64,000 nt of DNA from Flavobacterium celericrescens (GCF_011392075.1 NZ_JAAJBV010000003.1:1-64000), one strand, 5' to 3'; shown: positions 7,860 to 19,423, numbered from the stretch's first letter. The notes: generated by a model from the sequence alone, not told the origin. Made by a program: numbers and translations.

Positions 7860-8789
7860 CTAATTTTTAATCTTACTTGCCAATAAATAAATCACTGCCA
7901 TACGAACCGCTACTCCATTTTCTACTTGCTCCAAAATAACCGATTGTTGTGAATCAGCTACATCTGAAGTAATCTCCACACCTCTATTAATTGGTCCCGG
8001 ATGCATAATTACAATTTCTTTATTTAGCGAATCTAACAATTCTTTAGTTACACCATATTGCTGTGAATATTCTCTTGTAGTTGGGAAATAGCTCACATCT
8101 AAACGCTCATTTTGAACGCGTAACATATTTGCTACATCACACCATTCTAAAGCTTTACGTAAATTTGGCTCAACTGTTACTCCAAGTGATTCAATGTATT
8201 TTGGAATTAATGTTTTTGGTCCGCACACTTTCACTTCTGCGCCTTGCATTTGTAAAGCAAAGATATTGGACAAGGCTACTCTTGAGTGTAAAATATCGCC
8301 AACGATTACGATTTTCTTTCCGCCTACATCGCCTAATTTTTCTCTAATCGTAAAACTATCCAATAAGGCTTGAGTTGGATGTTCGTGTGCTCCATCACCA
8401 GCATTTACAATACTTGCCTTTACATTTTGTGATAAAAAATGAGCAGCTCCTGGGCTACTGTGACGCATCACCACCATATCTACTTTCATAGATAAAATGT
8501 TGTTAACCGTATCAATTAAAGTTTCTCCTTTTTTAACAGAAGATTGTGCTGCTGAAAAACTAATTACATCCGCAGAAAGTCGTTTTTGAGCTAATTCGAA
8601 AGATAATTTAGTTCTTGTACTGTTTTCAAAGAAAATGTTGGCAATCGTAACATCTCGTAAAGATGGTACTTTTTTGATGGGACGATTGATAACTTCTTTG
8701 AAATGGTCAGCCGTTTCGAAGATTAAATCAATATCTTGTTTGGTAATATATTTTATTCCGATTAAATGATTTACTGATAATTCTTTCAT
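7860..8789 (-). CDS. pyrB: Aspartate carbamoyltransferase catalytic subunit
   Basis: Condenses carbamoyl phosphate and aspartate to carbamoyl aspartate, the committed step of pyrimidine synthesis. Seen: 309 residues; the carbamoyl-phosphate motif STRTKLSFE (positions 57-65); HEHPTQALLD near 137; a C-terminal HPGPINRGVE segment. No pyrI-like regulatory subunit is next to it. It follows pyrR by 29 bp on the same strand, so the two are very likely cotranscribed and under pyrimidine control. Confidence 0.97.
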   Translation of the reverse strand: MKELSVNHLIGIKYITKQDIDLIFETADHFKEVINRPIKKVPSLRDVTIANIFFENSTRTKLSFELAQKRLSADVISFSAAQSSVKKGETLIDTVNNILSMKVDMVVMRHSSPGAAHFLSQNVKASIVNAGDGAHEHPTQALLDSFTIREKLGDVGGKKIVIVGDILHSRVALSNIFALQMQGAEVKVCGPKTLIPKYIESLGVTVEPNLRKALEWCDVANMLRVQNERLDVSYFPTTREYSQQYGVTKELLDSLNKEIVIMHPGPINRGVEITSDVADSQQSVILEQVENGVAVRMAVIYLLASKIKN

Positions 8790-8818
8790 TTATATGTAGT
8801 TGTGTGTTTGTAGTTATG

Positions 8819-9358
8819 TTATTTTGTGATTAGATAAACGGCATCTTCTCCATCGTTTTCAAGCCATTTTACTAATACTTTTTCGTTGTTTATAGCATCT
8901 ACTTGTCTTCCTCTATAATCAGGTTGAATAGGTAAATGACGGCTAAATCTTCTGTCAATTAAAGTTAATAATTCTACTTCTGATGGTCTTCCAAAGGATT
9001 GAATCGCTGTTAAAGCAGCATTGATACTTCTTCCAGTATATAAAACATCATCAATAAAGACTACTTTTTTATCTTCAACTAAAAAATCAATTTGGGTTTT
9101 GTTAGCTTCCAATGGTTTTTCGCCTCTTCTGAAATCATCACGAAAGAACGTAATATCTAAAAATCCCAATTGAATGTTGGATACTTGATACTCTGATTCT
9201 AAAATTTGTTTGATTCTTTCGGCTAAAAATTTACCTCTAGGTTGTAAACCGATTAAGATAGTATTTGAGAAATCTAAATGATTTTCAATTAGTTGACAAG
9301 CTAATCGATGCAAGATAATGTGTACTTCTTTTGAAGTGAGCAAAACTTTTTGACTCAT
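8819..9358 (-). CDS. pyrR: Bifunctional pyr operon regulator / uracil phosphoribosyltransferase
   Basis: PyrR binds pyr mRNA in Gram-positives to control attenuation and has uracil phosphoribosyltransferase activity; in Bacteroidetes the regulatory role is less established. Seen: 179 residues with the PRPP-binding motif VVFIDDVLYTGRSINAAL and an RGRQVDA C-terminal segment. The start MSQKVLLTS at 9358 is preferred because the more distal in-frame ATG (9376) overlaps a promoter -7 element at 9374-9381. It heads the operon with pyrB. I see no clear pyr anti-terminator hairpin in the short leader. Confidence 0.94.
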   Translation of the reverse strand: MSQKVLLTSKEVHIILHRLACQLIENHLDFSNTILIGLQPRGKFLAERIKQILESEYQVSNIQLGFLDITFFRDDFRRGEKPLEANKTQIDFLVEDKKVVFIDDVLYTGRSINAALTAIQSFGRPSEVELLTLIDRRFSRHLPIQPDYRGRQVDAINNEKVLVKWLENDGEDAVYLITK

Positions 9359-9373
9359 AGTGTGTTGTTTGTA

Positions 9374-9403
9374 CAAATTTAGAATTTATATTTCTAATAG
9401 CAA
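9374..9403 (-). promoter_or_regulatory. Promoter of the pyrR operon
   Basis: On the minus strand TTG (9401-9403), 19-bp spacer, TAAATTTG (9374-9381). The short leader ends at the pyrR start 9358 and helps fix that start. Confidence 0.7.
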
Positions 9404-9412
9404 TTGTAATGT

Positions 9413-9445
9413 AAAAAAAATCCCGTTACTAAAATTAGCAACGGG
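9413..9445 (-). terminator. Terminator of the ABC-F gene
   Basis: Stem CCCGTTACTAA with TTAGCAACGGG; the A run at 9413-9420 reads as a T run on the minus strand, directly after the ABC-F stop. Confidence 0.85.
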
Positions 9446-9452
9446 AATGATA

Positions 9453-11084
<1,632 letters not shown>

Positions 11085-11228
11085 TTATAAAACTGTTGCA
11101 AAAGTAGTAAAAATAGTAGATTTTTGAACGCTTTATTTAGAATAAATATAGGTTTATTTTAACTGAACATTAACAAGCTAGTTTGAATATATCCAATACA
11201 TTTGTTTTAGAAATTAATAATCTATTGA

Positions 11229-12632
11229 ATGATTAAGAATTACATAAAATATTTTTTGCCCTTATCTATTGTTGTATTTTCTACTTTAACCTCTTGTAAA
11301 AAGACATTTGAAGCAGAAAACTATGTGGCATATTTTGGTGGCGAAGTACAAAATCCTCAATCAAAGTTTGTGCTATTTCTTAAAGATAACGAAGTTATTG
11401 ATACTATTTATTTAGACAAAAACAATCGTTTCATGCACAAGTTTGACTCTTTAGCTCCTGGTTTATACACTTTTAAACACGAGCCAGAGTATCAATATGT
11501 TTATTTTGACAAAAACGATAGTTTAATGGTTAGAATGAATGCATTCGATTTTGATAACTCAATCGTTTTTTGTGGTCGTGGCGATGAAAAGAACAATTTC
11601 TTAATGGAAATGTATCTTAAAAATGAAGAAGATAAAGCTACCATGTTTGATGTTTTTGATCGAAATGTAAAATCATTTATAAAAAATATTGATTCAAGTT
11701 TTGCAATTCGTAAATCTTTTTATTTAAAAAGACGTGCAGAAATTGGTTGGGATGAAAACTTTGATGCAGTTGCAAAAGCTAGTTTAGATTTTCATCATAT
11801 TACAAAAAAAGAAATCTATCCTTACGCACACCAATTCAGAACAGGCGAAAACATAAGAACTTCTTTACCGTCCGATTATTATACTCACAGAAAAGAAGTT
11901 GATTTTGAAAATAATAATTTGACTAATTTTTCTCCTTTTATAAAGTATATTAGTGTGATGTTGAATAATATTGCTTTTGAAAAAAACAAAGGTAGTATTG
12001 ATGAAAACTCAATAGAAAACAACATTGAAAAACTAAACATTACCGATACACTAATCAAAAACAAAAAGGTAAAAAATGTTGTTCTTAATAACGTTGCTCT
12101 TATGTACTTGTTAGAAGATCAAAACATGTACAACAACCAAAAATTTATTGAGCGTTATTTACAACTTTCTACAGACAAAGAACAACAAAAAGAAGTAACC
12201 GAGATATATAATTCGGTACAAAATTTAAAAGTTGGCAATCATTTACCAATTATTGATCTTGTTGATGCCAACAATCAAAAAGTAGATTTAAAGGCTACAA
12301 TTACAAAACCAACAGTACTTTATTTTTGGACAACTCATGCAGAATCACACTTAGTAATTGCTCATGATAAAATTAAAGAATTAAAAGAAAAATATCCAAA
12401 CTACAATTTCATAGCCATTAATATTGATGATACCCAGCCTAACTGGAATAATGCCTTAAAAAAATATAAACTTAGCCCAACAAATGAATTACATGCAGTA
12501 AATTTTGAAGCAATTAGAAAGAAATGGGTAATTACTAAAGTGCATAGAATCATTATCTTAAATAATGATGGTACGATAAAAAATGGTTTTGCAAATTTAT
12601 TTGACATGAATTTTGAAAACAATTTGAAATAA
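11229..12632 (+). CDS. TlpA-like thioredoxin-fold lipoprotein lacking the CXXC
   Basis: A periplasm-side lipoprotein (signal with lipobox STLTSC, then KKTF) with an N-terminal beta domain like the DUF4369 region of Bacteroidetes TlpA proteins, a long helical middle, and a C-terminal thioredoxin-like domain at about 335-467 (VGNHLPIIDLVDANNQKVDL, then PTVLYFWTT, NYNFIAINIDD). Where the redox CXXC should follow the FW, the sequence reads TTHAESHL, with no cysteine. Thiol reductase activity is therefore unlikely; a structural, chaperone or signalling role is possible. It stands alone and ends at a strong terminator. Confidence 0.85.
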   Translation: MIKNYIKYFLPLSIVVFSTLTSCKKTFEAENYVAYFGGEVQNPQSKFVLFLKDNEVIDTIYLDKNNRFMHKFDSLAPGLYTFKHEPEYQYVYFDKNDSLMVRMNAFDFDNSIVFCGRGDEKNNFLMEMYLKNEEDKATMFDVFDRNVKSFIKNIDSSFAIRKSFYLKRRAEIGWDENFDAVAKASLDFHHITKKEIYPYAHQFRTGENIRTSLPSDYYTHRKEVDFENNNLTNFSPFIKYISVMLNNIAFEKNKGSIDENSIENNIEKLNITDTLIKNKKVKNVVLNNVALMYLLEDQNMYNNQKFIERYLQLSTDKEQQKEVTEIYNSVQNLKVGNHLPIIDLVDANNQKVDLKATITKPTVLYFWTTHAESHLVIAHDKIKELKEKYPNYNFIAINIDDTQPNWNNALKKYKLSPTNELHAVNFEAIRKKWVITKVHRIIILNNDGTIKNGFANLFDMNFENNLK

Positions 12633-12666
12633 AAAAAGCGTTCTGAAATTCAGAACGCTTTTTTTT
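12631..12666. terminator. Bidirectional terminator
   Basis: Stem AAGCGTTCTG/CAGAACGCTT with flanking A and T runs between the TlpA-like gene and convergent transaldolase. Confidence 0.9.
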
Positions 12667-12685
12667 GTTTTATATACTTCAGAAA

Positions 12686-13342
12686 TTATTTATTTCCTTT
12701 TTCGTAATCCGCAATAAACTGAGCAATTCCAATATCAGTTAATGGATGTTTTAACAATCCAGTAATTGATGATAAAGGTCCGGTCATAACGTCAGCACCA
12801 ATTTTAGCACAGTTAATAACGTGCATGGTATGACGCACAGAAGCTGCTAAAATTTGAGTTTCAAATCCGTAGTTATCATAAATTTGACGAATTTCATCAA
12901 TTAAATTTAAACCATCTGTAGAAACATCATCTAATCTTCCTAAGAAAGGCGAACAATATGTTGCTCCCGCTTTTGCCGCTAATAAAGCTTGTCCAGCAGA
13001 GAAAATTAAAGTTACATTCGTTTTAATTCCTTTATCAGAGAAATATTTACATGCTTTTACACCTTCTTTAGTCATAGGTAATTTCACTACGATTTGTTCG
13101 TGTAAATCAGCTAACTCCTCACCTTCTCTAATCATTCCTTCTAAATCCATTGCATTTACTTCTGCACTTACATCACCGTCAACAATGTTGCAAATATCTA
13201 CGTAATGTTTTAGGATGTTATTTTTTCCTGTAATGCCTTCTTTAGCCATTAACGATGGGTTTGTAGTAACGCCATCTAAAATTCCTAATTCTTGTGCTTC
13301 TTTAATTTGCTCTAAATTAGCTGTGTCAATAAAAAATTTCAT
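12686..13342 (-). CDS. Transaldolase, short (TalC/FSA-like) type
   Basis: A small class of transaldolase related to fructose-6-phosphate aldolase, 218 residues, which moves dihydroxyacetone units in the pentose phosphate pathway by a Schiff base. Seen: opening [22 protein letters not shown], the lysine strand [11 protein letters not shown] and the tail [18 protein letters not shown]. Whether the activity is transaldolase or F6P aldolase cannot be told by eye; Bacteroidetes copies are usually called transaldolase. Monocistronic, with its own promoter at 13383-13412 and sharing a terminator with the convergent TlpA-like gene. Confidence 0.94.
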   Translation of the reverse strand: MKFFIDTANLEQIKEAQELGILDGVTTNPSLMAKEGITGKNNILKHYVDICNIVDGDVSAEVNAMDLEGMIREGEELADLHEQIVVKLPMTKEGVKACKYFSDKGIKTNVTLIFSAGQALLAAKAGATYCSPFLGRLDDVSTDGLNLIDEIRQIYDNYGFETQILAASVRHTMHVINCAKIGADVMTGPLSSITGLLKHPLTDIGIAQFIADYEKGNK

Positions 13343-13382
13343 CTTTTTTAAATTTTAATGTATTGTGTGTTGTTTTGAAATG

Positions 13383-13412
13383 CAAAAGTAAGAAATCAAA
13401 ATGCAATGGCAA
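13383..13412 (-). promoter_or_regulatory. Promoter of the transaldolase gene
   Basis: On the minus strand TTG (13410-13412), 19-bp spacer, TACTTTTG (13383-13390). The leader to the ATG is about 35 bases. Confidence 0.7.
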
Positions 13413-13495
13413 TGACAATTTCAAAAATCAATTTCAAAAACAAAATAATTCATTTAAACAATTGATATTGAACTTGATATTGAATTTTGATATTG

Positions 13496-14299
13496 TTAAA
13501 GCTTATAATGATTCATCAACATTTTTTCATACACCGTATCCGGTAAAATGCGTTTTAGAACAATAGAAAACTTTTGCATGAAAGCCCCAACTTTATAATG
13601 TACTTTTGGTTTATCGGTTTGAATGATAGCAAAAATTGCTTCTGCCATTTCGTTTGGATTACTGCCGCTATCTACGTGTGAATCCATTTCTTTTAAGGTA
13701 TTTCCGTAAGGAACTTCGTAGGCCGAACCTTTAACCACCGGAGCATGAAAACGTCCTGCTGCTATGTTTGTAGCAAAATCGCCTGGAGCTACATTAGTAA
13801 TTTGAATTCCGAAGGATTTTACTTCCATTCGTAACGCTTCGGTGATTAATTCTAAAGCGCCTTTTGAAGCGGAATAAATGCCACGATAAGGCAATCCCAT
13901 ATAACCTGCAATTGAAGTAATATTGATAATTAAACCCGATTTTTGCGCACGCATTTGAGGTAAAACCGCTTTCATCACTTCAATTGGACCAAATAAATTC
14001 GTTTCGAAATTATTTCGGATTTCCTCTGTTGGGATTTCTTCAATTGGCCCTGTAATTCCTACTCCAGCATTATTAATTACTATATCTAAGCGTCCTGATT
14101 TCTGAATCACTTCTGCTACGCAATTTACAATACTTTGCTTATTGCGAACATCCAATGCTACCAATGGAAATATCGAATTTGCAATTTTTTCAGGATTTCG
14201 ACTTGTACCATATACTACAAAACCTTTTTCATGCAAAAACTCGCCAATTGATTTTCCAATTCCTGAGGAACCACCAGTAATTAATACTACTTTGCTCAT
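13496..14299 (-). CDS. Short-chain dehydrogenase/reductase (SDR)
   Basis: A classical NAD(P)-dependent SDR oxidoreductase of unknown substrate, 267 residues. Seen: the Rossmann glycine motif TGGSSGIGK near residue 8, NNAGVG at about 80, the catalytic S and YSASK (GIYSASKGAL), and VAPGDFATN after it. The C-terminal extension (FMQKFSIVLKRILPDTVYEK) resembles SDRs acting on hydrophobic or lipid-like substrates; this is only a hint. The start MSKVVLITGG at 14299 is chosen because seven upstream codons run into a TACATTTG -7 element (14318-14325, minus strand). Monocistronic and divergent from gcvT. Confidence 0.92.
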   Translation of the reverse strand: MSKVVLITGGSSGIGKSIGEFLHEKGFVVYGTSRNPEKIANSIFPLVALDVRNKQSIVNCVAEVIQKSGRLDIVINNAGVGITGPIEEIPTEEIRNNFETNLFGPIEVMKAVLPQMRAQKSGLIINITSIAGYMGLPYRGIYSASKGALELITEALRMEVKSFGIQITNVAPGDFATNIAAGRFHAPVVKGSAYEVPYGNTLKEMDSHVDSGSNPNEMAEAIFAIIQTDKPKVHYKVGAFMQKFSIVLKRILPDTVYEKMLMNHYKL

Positions 14300-14429
14300 G
14301 ATATTAAATTTGAATTGCAAATGTATTTAAAAAAAACACAACAAACTATACCAATTAAATAAGAAGAAATCGTGAGTTTTTTCATAATTTTTAATACATT
14401 AGCAGTCTCAAATTATTCAACACTAAATC

Positions 14430-15512
14430 ATGAAAAATACAGCGTTAACGCACATTCACGAAAGTTTAGGAGCTAAAATGGTTCCATTTGCAGGATACAA
14501 TATGCCTGTGCAATATGAAGGAGTAAATGCAGAACACGAAATCGTTAGAAATGGCGTAGGCGTTTTTGATGTTTCTCACATGGGAGAATTTTTCTTAAAA
14601 GGAGAAAACGCATTAGCATTAATTCAAAAAGTAACCTCAAATGATGCTTCAAAATTAGTTGATGGAAAAGCGCAATATTCTTGTTTACCAAATAACGAAG
14701 GTGGAATTGTTGACGATTTAATCGTATATAAAGTAGCTGACAATCACTATATGTTGGTTGTAAATGCTTCAAACATTGAAAAAGACTGGAATTGGATTTC
14801 ATCTCACAATGATTTAGGAGTTGAAATGCAAAACCTTTCAGATGACTATTCATTGTTAGCAATTCAAGGACCTAAAGCTGCTGAAGCAATGCAATCATTA
14901 ACATCAATTGATTTAACAAATATGGGATATTATACATTCCAAATTGGTGATTTTGCAGGCAAAAGTGATGTAATTATTTCAGCAACTGGATATACTGGTT
15001 CTGGCGGATTTGAAATTTATTTTAAAAACGAAGACGCAGAATACATTTGGAATAAAGTTTTTGAAGCGGGTGAAGCATTTGGTATTAAACCAATAGGATT
15101 AGCTGCTCGTGATACATTACGTTTAGAAATGGGATTCTGCTTATATGGAAATGATATCAACGACACTACATCTCCTTTAGAAGCTGGATTAGGATGGATT
15201 ACTAAATTTGATAAGGAATTTACCAATTCTGAAAATCTTAAAAAGCAAAAAGAAGCTGGTGTTTCTAAAAAATTAGTTGGTTTTGAAATGATTGAAAGAG
15301 GAATTCCTCGTCATGACTATGAAATTGCTGATGCAGCTGGAAATGTTGTAGGAATTGTAACTTCTGGAACACAATCACCATCCATGGGAATTGCTATTGG
15401 AATGGGATATGTACCAACAGCTTTAGCTACTCCAGATTCTGAAATTTATATCAGAATTAGAAACAAAGACATTAAAGCGAAAGTGGTTAAAATGCCTTTT
15501 TATAAAAAATAA
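14430..15512 (+). CDS. gcvT: Glycine cleavage system T protein (aminomethyltransferase)
   Basis: Transfers the aminomethyl carbon from lipoylated H protein to tetrahydrofolate, releasing ammonia. Seen: 360 residues, full length; [13 protein letters not shown] at the N terminus, FDVSHMGEF, a folate-binding region ([13 protein letters not shown]), [13 protein letters not shown] with the conserved acidic residues, and [16 protein letters not shown] near the end. No gcvH or gcvP is adjacent. No glycine riboswitch was recognised in the 130 bases upstream. The S41 protease gene starts 9 bp after the stop, so the two may share a transcript. Confidence 0.96.
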   Translation: MKNTALTHIHESLGAKMVPFAGYNMPVQYEGVNAEHEIVRNGVGVFDVSHMGEFFLKGENALALIQKVTSNDASKLVDGKAQYSCLPNNEGGIVDDLIVYKVADNHYMLVVNASNIEKDWNWISSHNDLGVEMQNLSDDYSLLAIQGPKAAEAMQSLTSIDLTNMGYYTFQIGDFAGKSDVIISATGYTGSGGFEIYFKNEDAEYIWNKVFEAGEAFGIKPIGLAARDTLRLEMGFCLYGNDINDTTSPLEAGLGWITKFDKEFTNSENLKKQKEAGVSKKLVGFEMIERGIPRHDYEIADAAGNVVGIVTSGTQSPSMGIAIGMGYVPTALATPDSEIYIRIRNKDIKAKVVKMPFYKK

Positions 15513-15521
15513 TCGCTTTTA

Positions 15522-17549
15522 ATGACAAGATTCTTCTATTTCGCAGTGCTTTTTCAGTGTGGCCTTTTTGCTCAAAACGCTGAAAAAGCCTGTGTTACAA
15601 TTAAAAAAATAAACACCTTAATCAAAGAAAATCATTATAAACCTAAAGTCATTGATGATAGTCTTTCTGTATTTGTTTACGATAATTTTTTGGAGTATTT
15701 AGACGAAGAAAAAATATTATTTACTGAAACCGAAATTTCAAAATTAAAAAAACATCGCCTTAAAATTGATAACTACATTATTGATAAAGATTGTTCTTTT
15801 TTAGATGAAATTGCAAACACTTATAAAACTGCTTTACAAAGAACGCTCTCAGTAGTTGAAGGACTTGAAAAACAAAGTATTATATTGAATACTAAAGATA
15901 CTTTGTTTTTTACTAAAAAAAATATTCGCTATTTAAAAGATGATACCGATGTAAAACGTTTTATAAAAAAGAAGATTACCTACGAAATACTTATTGATAT
16001 TGCACAACAAAGCAAAAATAAAGACTCTCTAACCGCAAATTTTACAACAATTTCCGAAACATCTAGAGCTAAAATATTTGAAAATTACAAATGCAAACTT
16101 AATGGTTTAATAAAAGAAGAAACAACTTTCTATAGCTCTTTTTTAAGCAGCTTTTATGTTGTGTACACTAATTTTTTTGACCCACACACTACTTATCTTT
16201 CATACAATGATAAGGTTAATTTCATTTCATCCGTAAGTGCTGATAATAGCTCAATTGGAATTCTTTTTCAATTAGACGATAAAGACAATGTAGTTGTTGC
16301 AGAAATTATTCCTGGAAGCCCTGCTTTTGATGTACATAAAATTGATGCTGGCGATCAATTATTAAAAGTGAAACACAAAAGAGATGAATTTTACAGTAAC
16401 TGTGCTTCTTTAGAAAAAATTTCAGAATTGCTTTCATCAGATAACTTCAAAACATTAGAGATTACTTTAAGAAAGAAAAATGGAGAAGTTTTTACAGTTT
16501 CATTAGAAAAAAGAATCATGAAAGCTACAGGAAATCTTGTTTATAGTTATGTAATTGAAAATGTAGATAAAAAAGTTGGCTACATAAAAATTCCAAGTTT
16601 TTATAATGATGAAAATGGCACCAATACACTTTCAAATGATGTGGCAAGAGAAATTATTAAACTTCAAGAAGATAAAGTTAGCGGTATCATAATTGACTTA
16701 GATGATAACGGTGGTGGTAGTGTAACTGAAGCAATGAAATTAGTTGGAATGTTTATAGACATTGGCCCAATTGCTATCATGAACGATAAGTTTAATAATA
16801 TAGAAACATTAAAAGATTATAATCGTGGTGTGGTGTATAATGGACCACTGGTTGTTATTGTTAATGGGTTTTCAGCATCTGCAAGTGAATTTTTTGCGAA
16901 TGCAATTCAAGATTATAACAGAGGAATTATTGTTGGTAATCCAACTTATGGAAAAGCATCAATGCAAAGTATAATTCCTTTTGAAGAAACCTATTCAAAT
17001 CAAGATTTTGTAAAAATTACAGGTCAAAAATTTTATCGCATTACTGGGAAAAGTAGTCAAAAAGAAGGTGTAATTCCATCTATAAAATTACCTTATCTCT
17101 TTAATGATTTAATGCCTAGAGAATCCTCTTCTAAAAATGTATTAGAAAATGATACTATTGTTCCTAAATTAAGTTTTAAAAAATGCCCAAACGATTTTTC
17201 TAAAGCTATTGAAAACAGTTCAATTAGAATCAAAAACAATCCTTATTTTACTGAAATTGAAAATTTAAATAAGGACATCTATAACTTTGTAAATGAAGAA
17301 AGAAAACCTTTATTATTAAAATTTAGTACAGTTTTTGATGAAGTGCACAAATCAGATAAATTATATACTGAAACAGAAAAAATTAGCGCAAAAACTTTTG
17401 GTTTACTTATTAAAAATAATTCATCGGATATCGAAAAAATAAAATTTGACGAATATCTCAAAAAAGATAACTCAGAAAAAATCAAACTCATTGATACAAA
17501 TGGTCGCATTTATGAAGCCGTAAATATTATACATGATTTAACTCACTAA
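15522..17549 (+). CDS. S41 family (tail-specific, Prc-like) periplasmic protease
   Basis: A secreted serine protease with a Ser/Lys dyad; Prc-type enzymes trim C termini of periplasmic proteins. Seen: a signal peptide ending near FAQN, an N-terminal helical region of about 200 residues, a PDZ domain at about 240-330 (IGILFQLDD, IIPGSPAFDVHKIDAGDQLL), and the peptidase core with GYIKIPSFY, IIDLDDNGGGS, the Ser motif SASASE (from residue 451) and Lys478 in YGKAS. The C-terminal helical tail is of Prc size. Downstream an LIC11966-like gene begins 10 bp later, suggesting cotranscription. Physiological substrate unknown. Confidence 0.92.
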   Translation: MTRFFYFAVLFQCGLFAQNAEKACVTIKKINTLIKENHYKPKVIDDSLSVFVYDNFLEYLDEEKILFTETEISKLKKHRLKIDNYIIDKDCSFLDEIANTYKTALQRTLSVVEGLEKQSIILNTKDTLFFTKKNIRYLKDDTDVKRFIKKKITYEILIDIAQQSKNKDSLTANFTTISETSRAKIFENYKCKLNGLIKEETTFYSSFLSSFYVVYTNFFDPHTTYLSYNDKVNFISSVSADNSSIGILFQLDDKDNVVVAEIIPGSPAFDVHKIDAGDQLLKVKHKRDEFYSNCASLEKISELLSSDNFKTLEITLRKKNGEVFTVSLEKRIMKATGNLVYSYVIENVDKKVGYIKIPSFYNDENGTNTLSNDVAREIIKLQEDKVSGIIIDLDDNGGGSVTEAMKLVGMFIDIGPIAIMNDKFNNIETLKDYNRGVVYNGPLVVIVNGFSASASEFFANAIQDYNRGIIVGNPTYGKASMQSIIPFEETYSNQDFVKITGQKFYRITGKSSQKEGVIPSIKLPYLFNDLMPRESSSKNVLENDTIVPKLSFKKCPNDFSKAIENSSIRIKNNPYFTEIENLNKDIYNFVNEERKPLLLKFSTVFDEVHKSDKLYTETEKISAKTFGLLIKNNSSDIEKIKFDEYLKKDNSEKIKLIDTNGRIYEAVNIIHDLTH

Positions 17550-17559
17550 TAACTCAATT

Positions 17560-18597
17560 ATGAAAAACATTTCTTTTCTACTTGTTTGTTTCTTATTGAC
17601 AGCAAACAACTTATTTTCCCAAGATTTCAAAACACCTGTAGAATACCTCAATTACATTAGTAAAGAAGAAGATGCAATTTCTAAAAACATGTGGAAATAC
17701 ACCAAAACAATTGCACATTCTAAAAGCGCTCGAAAAATTGATGCTACTAGAAAAAACTTGGTAAAAAGTATTCAATTAGCTAAAGCCAATATTGCTAAAC
17801 TTAAAAATGGTTACAAAGGAGACACTGAATATAAAGATCAAGTAATCAACTATTTGTCTGTATCTGAAATTATTATCAATGAAGATTATAGCAAAATTGT
17901 TGATATGCAAGAAGTTGCAGAACAATCTTATGATTTTATGGAAGCCTACATTATGACTAGAGATTTAGTAAATGCTAGAATGGATAAAGAACACGAAGTG
18001 GTGGTAGCTGGACAAAAAAAGTTTGCCGAAAAATATAATATTACACTAACAGAAGGTGATTCTGAATTAGGCAAGAAAATGAAATTATCAAATGAAGTTT
18101 TTTCATACCATACTGAACTTTTTCTAGTTTTCTTTAAATGCAATATTACAGATATAATGCTTTTAAAAGCAGTAGAACAAAAAGATATCGCAGGTATTCA
18201 GCAAAATGCTAGTTCACTCCTACTATATGCTGATGAAGGTTTACAAAAATTAACTCAAATGCAACCCTTTAAAAAAGATGCTACACTATTAGAAAGCACT
18301 AAAAAAAGTTTAGAAATGTATAAAAAGGTAGCTAATGAATATGCTCCTGAGGTTATTAATTTCTTATTGTTCAATACAAAATTTGAAGAAACTAAAACTT
18401 CTTTAGAGAGAAAATCTGATAAAGACAGAACAAAAGAAGAAATAGACAACTTTAATCAAATGGTTAAAGACATCAATAAAAAAGTCAACGATTACAATAA
18501 AATGAATACCAAATTCAATCAAGATAAAAACAACATGATCAATCAATGGAATGCTAGTGGTGACCAATTTATTTCTCGTCATGTTCCAAATGATTAA
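17560..18597 (+). CDS. LIC11966-like secreted helical protein
   Basis: A secreted protein of unknown function. It resembles the family named after Leptospira LIC11966 that is common in Flavobacteriia. Seen: a signal peptide ending near LFSQD, then an almost entirely helical protein rich in Lys, Glu and Asn, with heptad-like segments toward the C terminus (DKDRTKEEIDNFNQMVKD, INKKVNDYNKMNTKFNQ) that could form a coiled coil. It has no cysteine lipobox. It follows the S41 protease by 10 bp. The family match is from memory of sequence style; treat it as probable. Confidence 0.75.
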   Translation: MKNISFLLVCFLLTANNLFSQDFKTPVEYLNYISKEEDAISKNMWKYTKTIAHSKSARKIDATRKNLVKSIQLAKANIAKLKNGYKGDTEYKDQVINYLSVSEIIINEDYSKIVDMQEVAEQSYDFMEAYIMTRDLVNARMDKEHEVVVAGQKKFAEKYNITLTEGDSELGKKMKLSNEVFSYHTELFLVFFKCNITDIMLLKAVEQKDIAGIQQNASSLLLYADEGLQKLTQMQPFKKDATLLESTKKSLEMYKKVANEYAPEVINFLLFNTKFEETKTSLERKSDKDRTKEEIDNFNQMVKDINKKVNDYNKMNTKFNQDKNNMINQWNASGDQFISRHVPND

Positions 18598-18601
18598 TTT
18601 C

Positions 18602-18631
18602 TTGTTCAAACAATAAAAAAGTTTAATTTTG
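18602..18631 (+). promoter_or_regulatory. Promoter of yebC
   Basis: TTG (18602-18604), 19-bp spacer, TAATTTTG (18624-18631), a full match to the Bacteroidetes consensus. Leader of about 45 bases. Confidence 0.7.
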
Positions 18632-18680
18632 CCAAGAATTTAATAAATCACAATTTCTAACAAGAATCATACAATACAAA

Positions 18681-19400
18681 ATGGGAAGAGCGTTTGAATT
18701 TAGAAAAGCCCGCAAAATGAAACGTTGGTCAGCAATGGCAAAAACGTTTACACGCATTGGAAAAGACATTGTAATGGCCGTTAAAGAAGGCGGACCAAAT
18801 CCTGAAACCAACTCACGTTTAAGAGCAGTTATTCAAAATGCAAAAGCTGCCAATATGCCAAAAGATAACGTAGAACGCGCTATCAAAAAAGCATCAGATA
18901 AAGACACAGCTAACTTTAAAGAAGTCTTGTTTGAAGGCTATGCGCCTCACGGAATAGCGATTCTAATTGAAACTGCTACCGATAACAATAACAGAACAGT
19001 TGCTAATATTAGAAGTTACTTTAACAAATGCAACGGAACGTTTGGAACACAAGGTTCGGTAGAATTTATGTTTGATCATACGTGTAATTTTAGAATTCCA
19101 GCAGAAGGACAAGATGTGGAAGAATTAGAATTAGAAATGATTGATTTTGGTGTAGAAGAAATCTTTGCTGACGAAGACGGTATTTTAATGTACGCGCCTT
19201 TTGAAAGCTTTGGTGCTATCCAAAAAGAATTAGAATCTCGTGGATTAGAAATTTTATCTTCAGGATTTGAAAGAATTCCACAAGTAACCAAAGAATTAAC
19301 ACCAGACCAAGTAGCTGATGTTGAAAAACTATTAGAAAAAATTGAAGAAGATGATGACGTAATGAACGTTTATCACACGATGCAAGAAAGCGCTGAGTAA
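18681..19400 (+). CDS. YebC/PmpR/TACO1 family protein
   Basis: A cytoplasmic protein of the YebC family, annotated as a DNA-binding regulator in some bacteria and, in more recent work, as a translation factor that relieves ribosome stalling. Seen: 239 residues; start MGRAFEFRKARKMKRW, a family form typical of Bacteroidetes; GPNPETNSRLR, NMPKDNVERAIKKA, YEGYAP-like FEGYAPHGIAILIE, and the acidic C terminus LLEKIEEDDDVMNVYH. Preceded by its own promoter and followed by a hairpin terminator. Which activity applies here is not visible from sequence. Confidence 0.94.
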   Translation: MGRAFEFRKARKMKRWSAMAKTFTRIGKDIVMAVKEGGPNPETNSRLRAVIQNAKAANMPKDNVERAIKKASDKDTANFKEVLFEGYAPHGIAILIETATDNNNRTVANIRSYFNKCNGTFGTQGSVEFMFDHTCNFRIPAEGQDVEELELEMIDFGVEEIFADEDGILMYAPFESFGAIQKELESRGLEILSSGFERIPQVTKELTPDQVADVEKLLEKIEEDDDVMNVYHTMQESAE

Positions 19401-19423
19401 TTCTTTTTCTATCTTATATACGA

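Noticed and set aside
14300..14429. Glycine riboswitch before gcvT
   Set aside because: The region is AT-rich with no conserved aptamer core.
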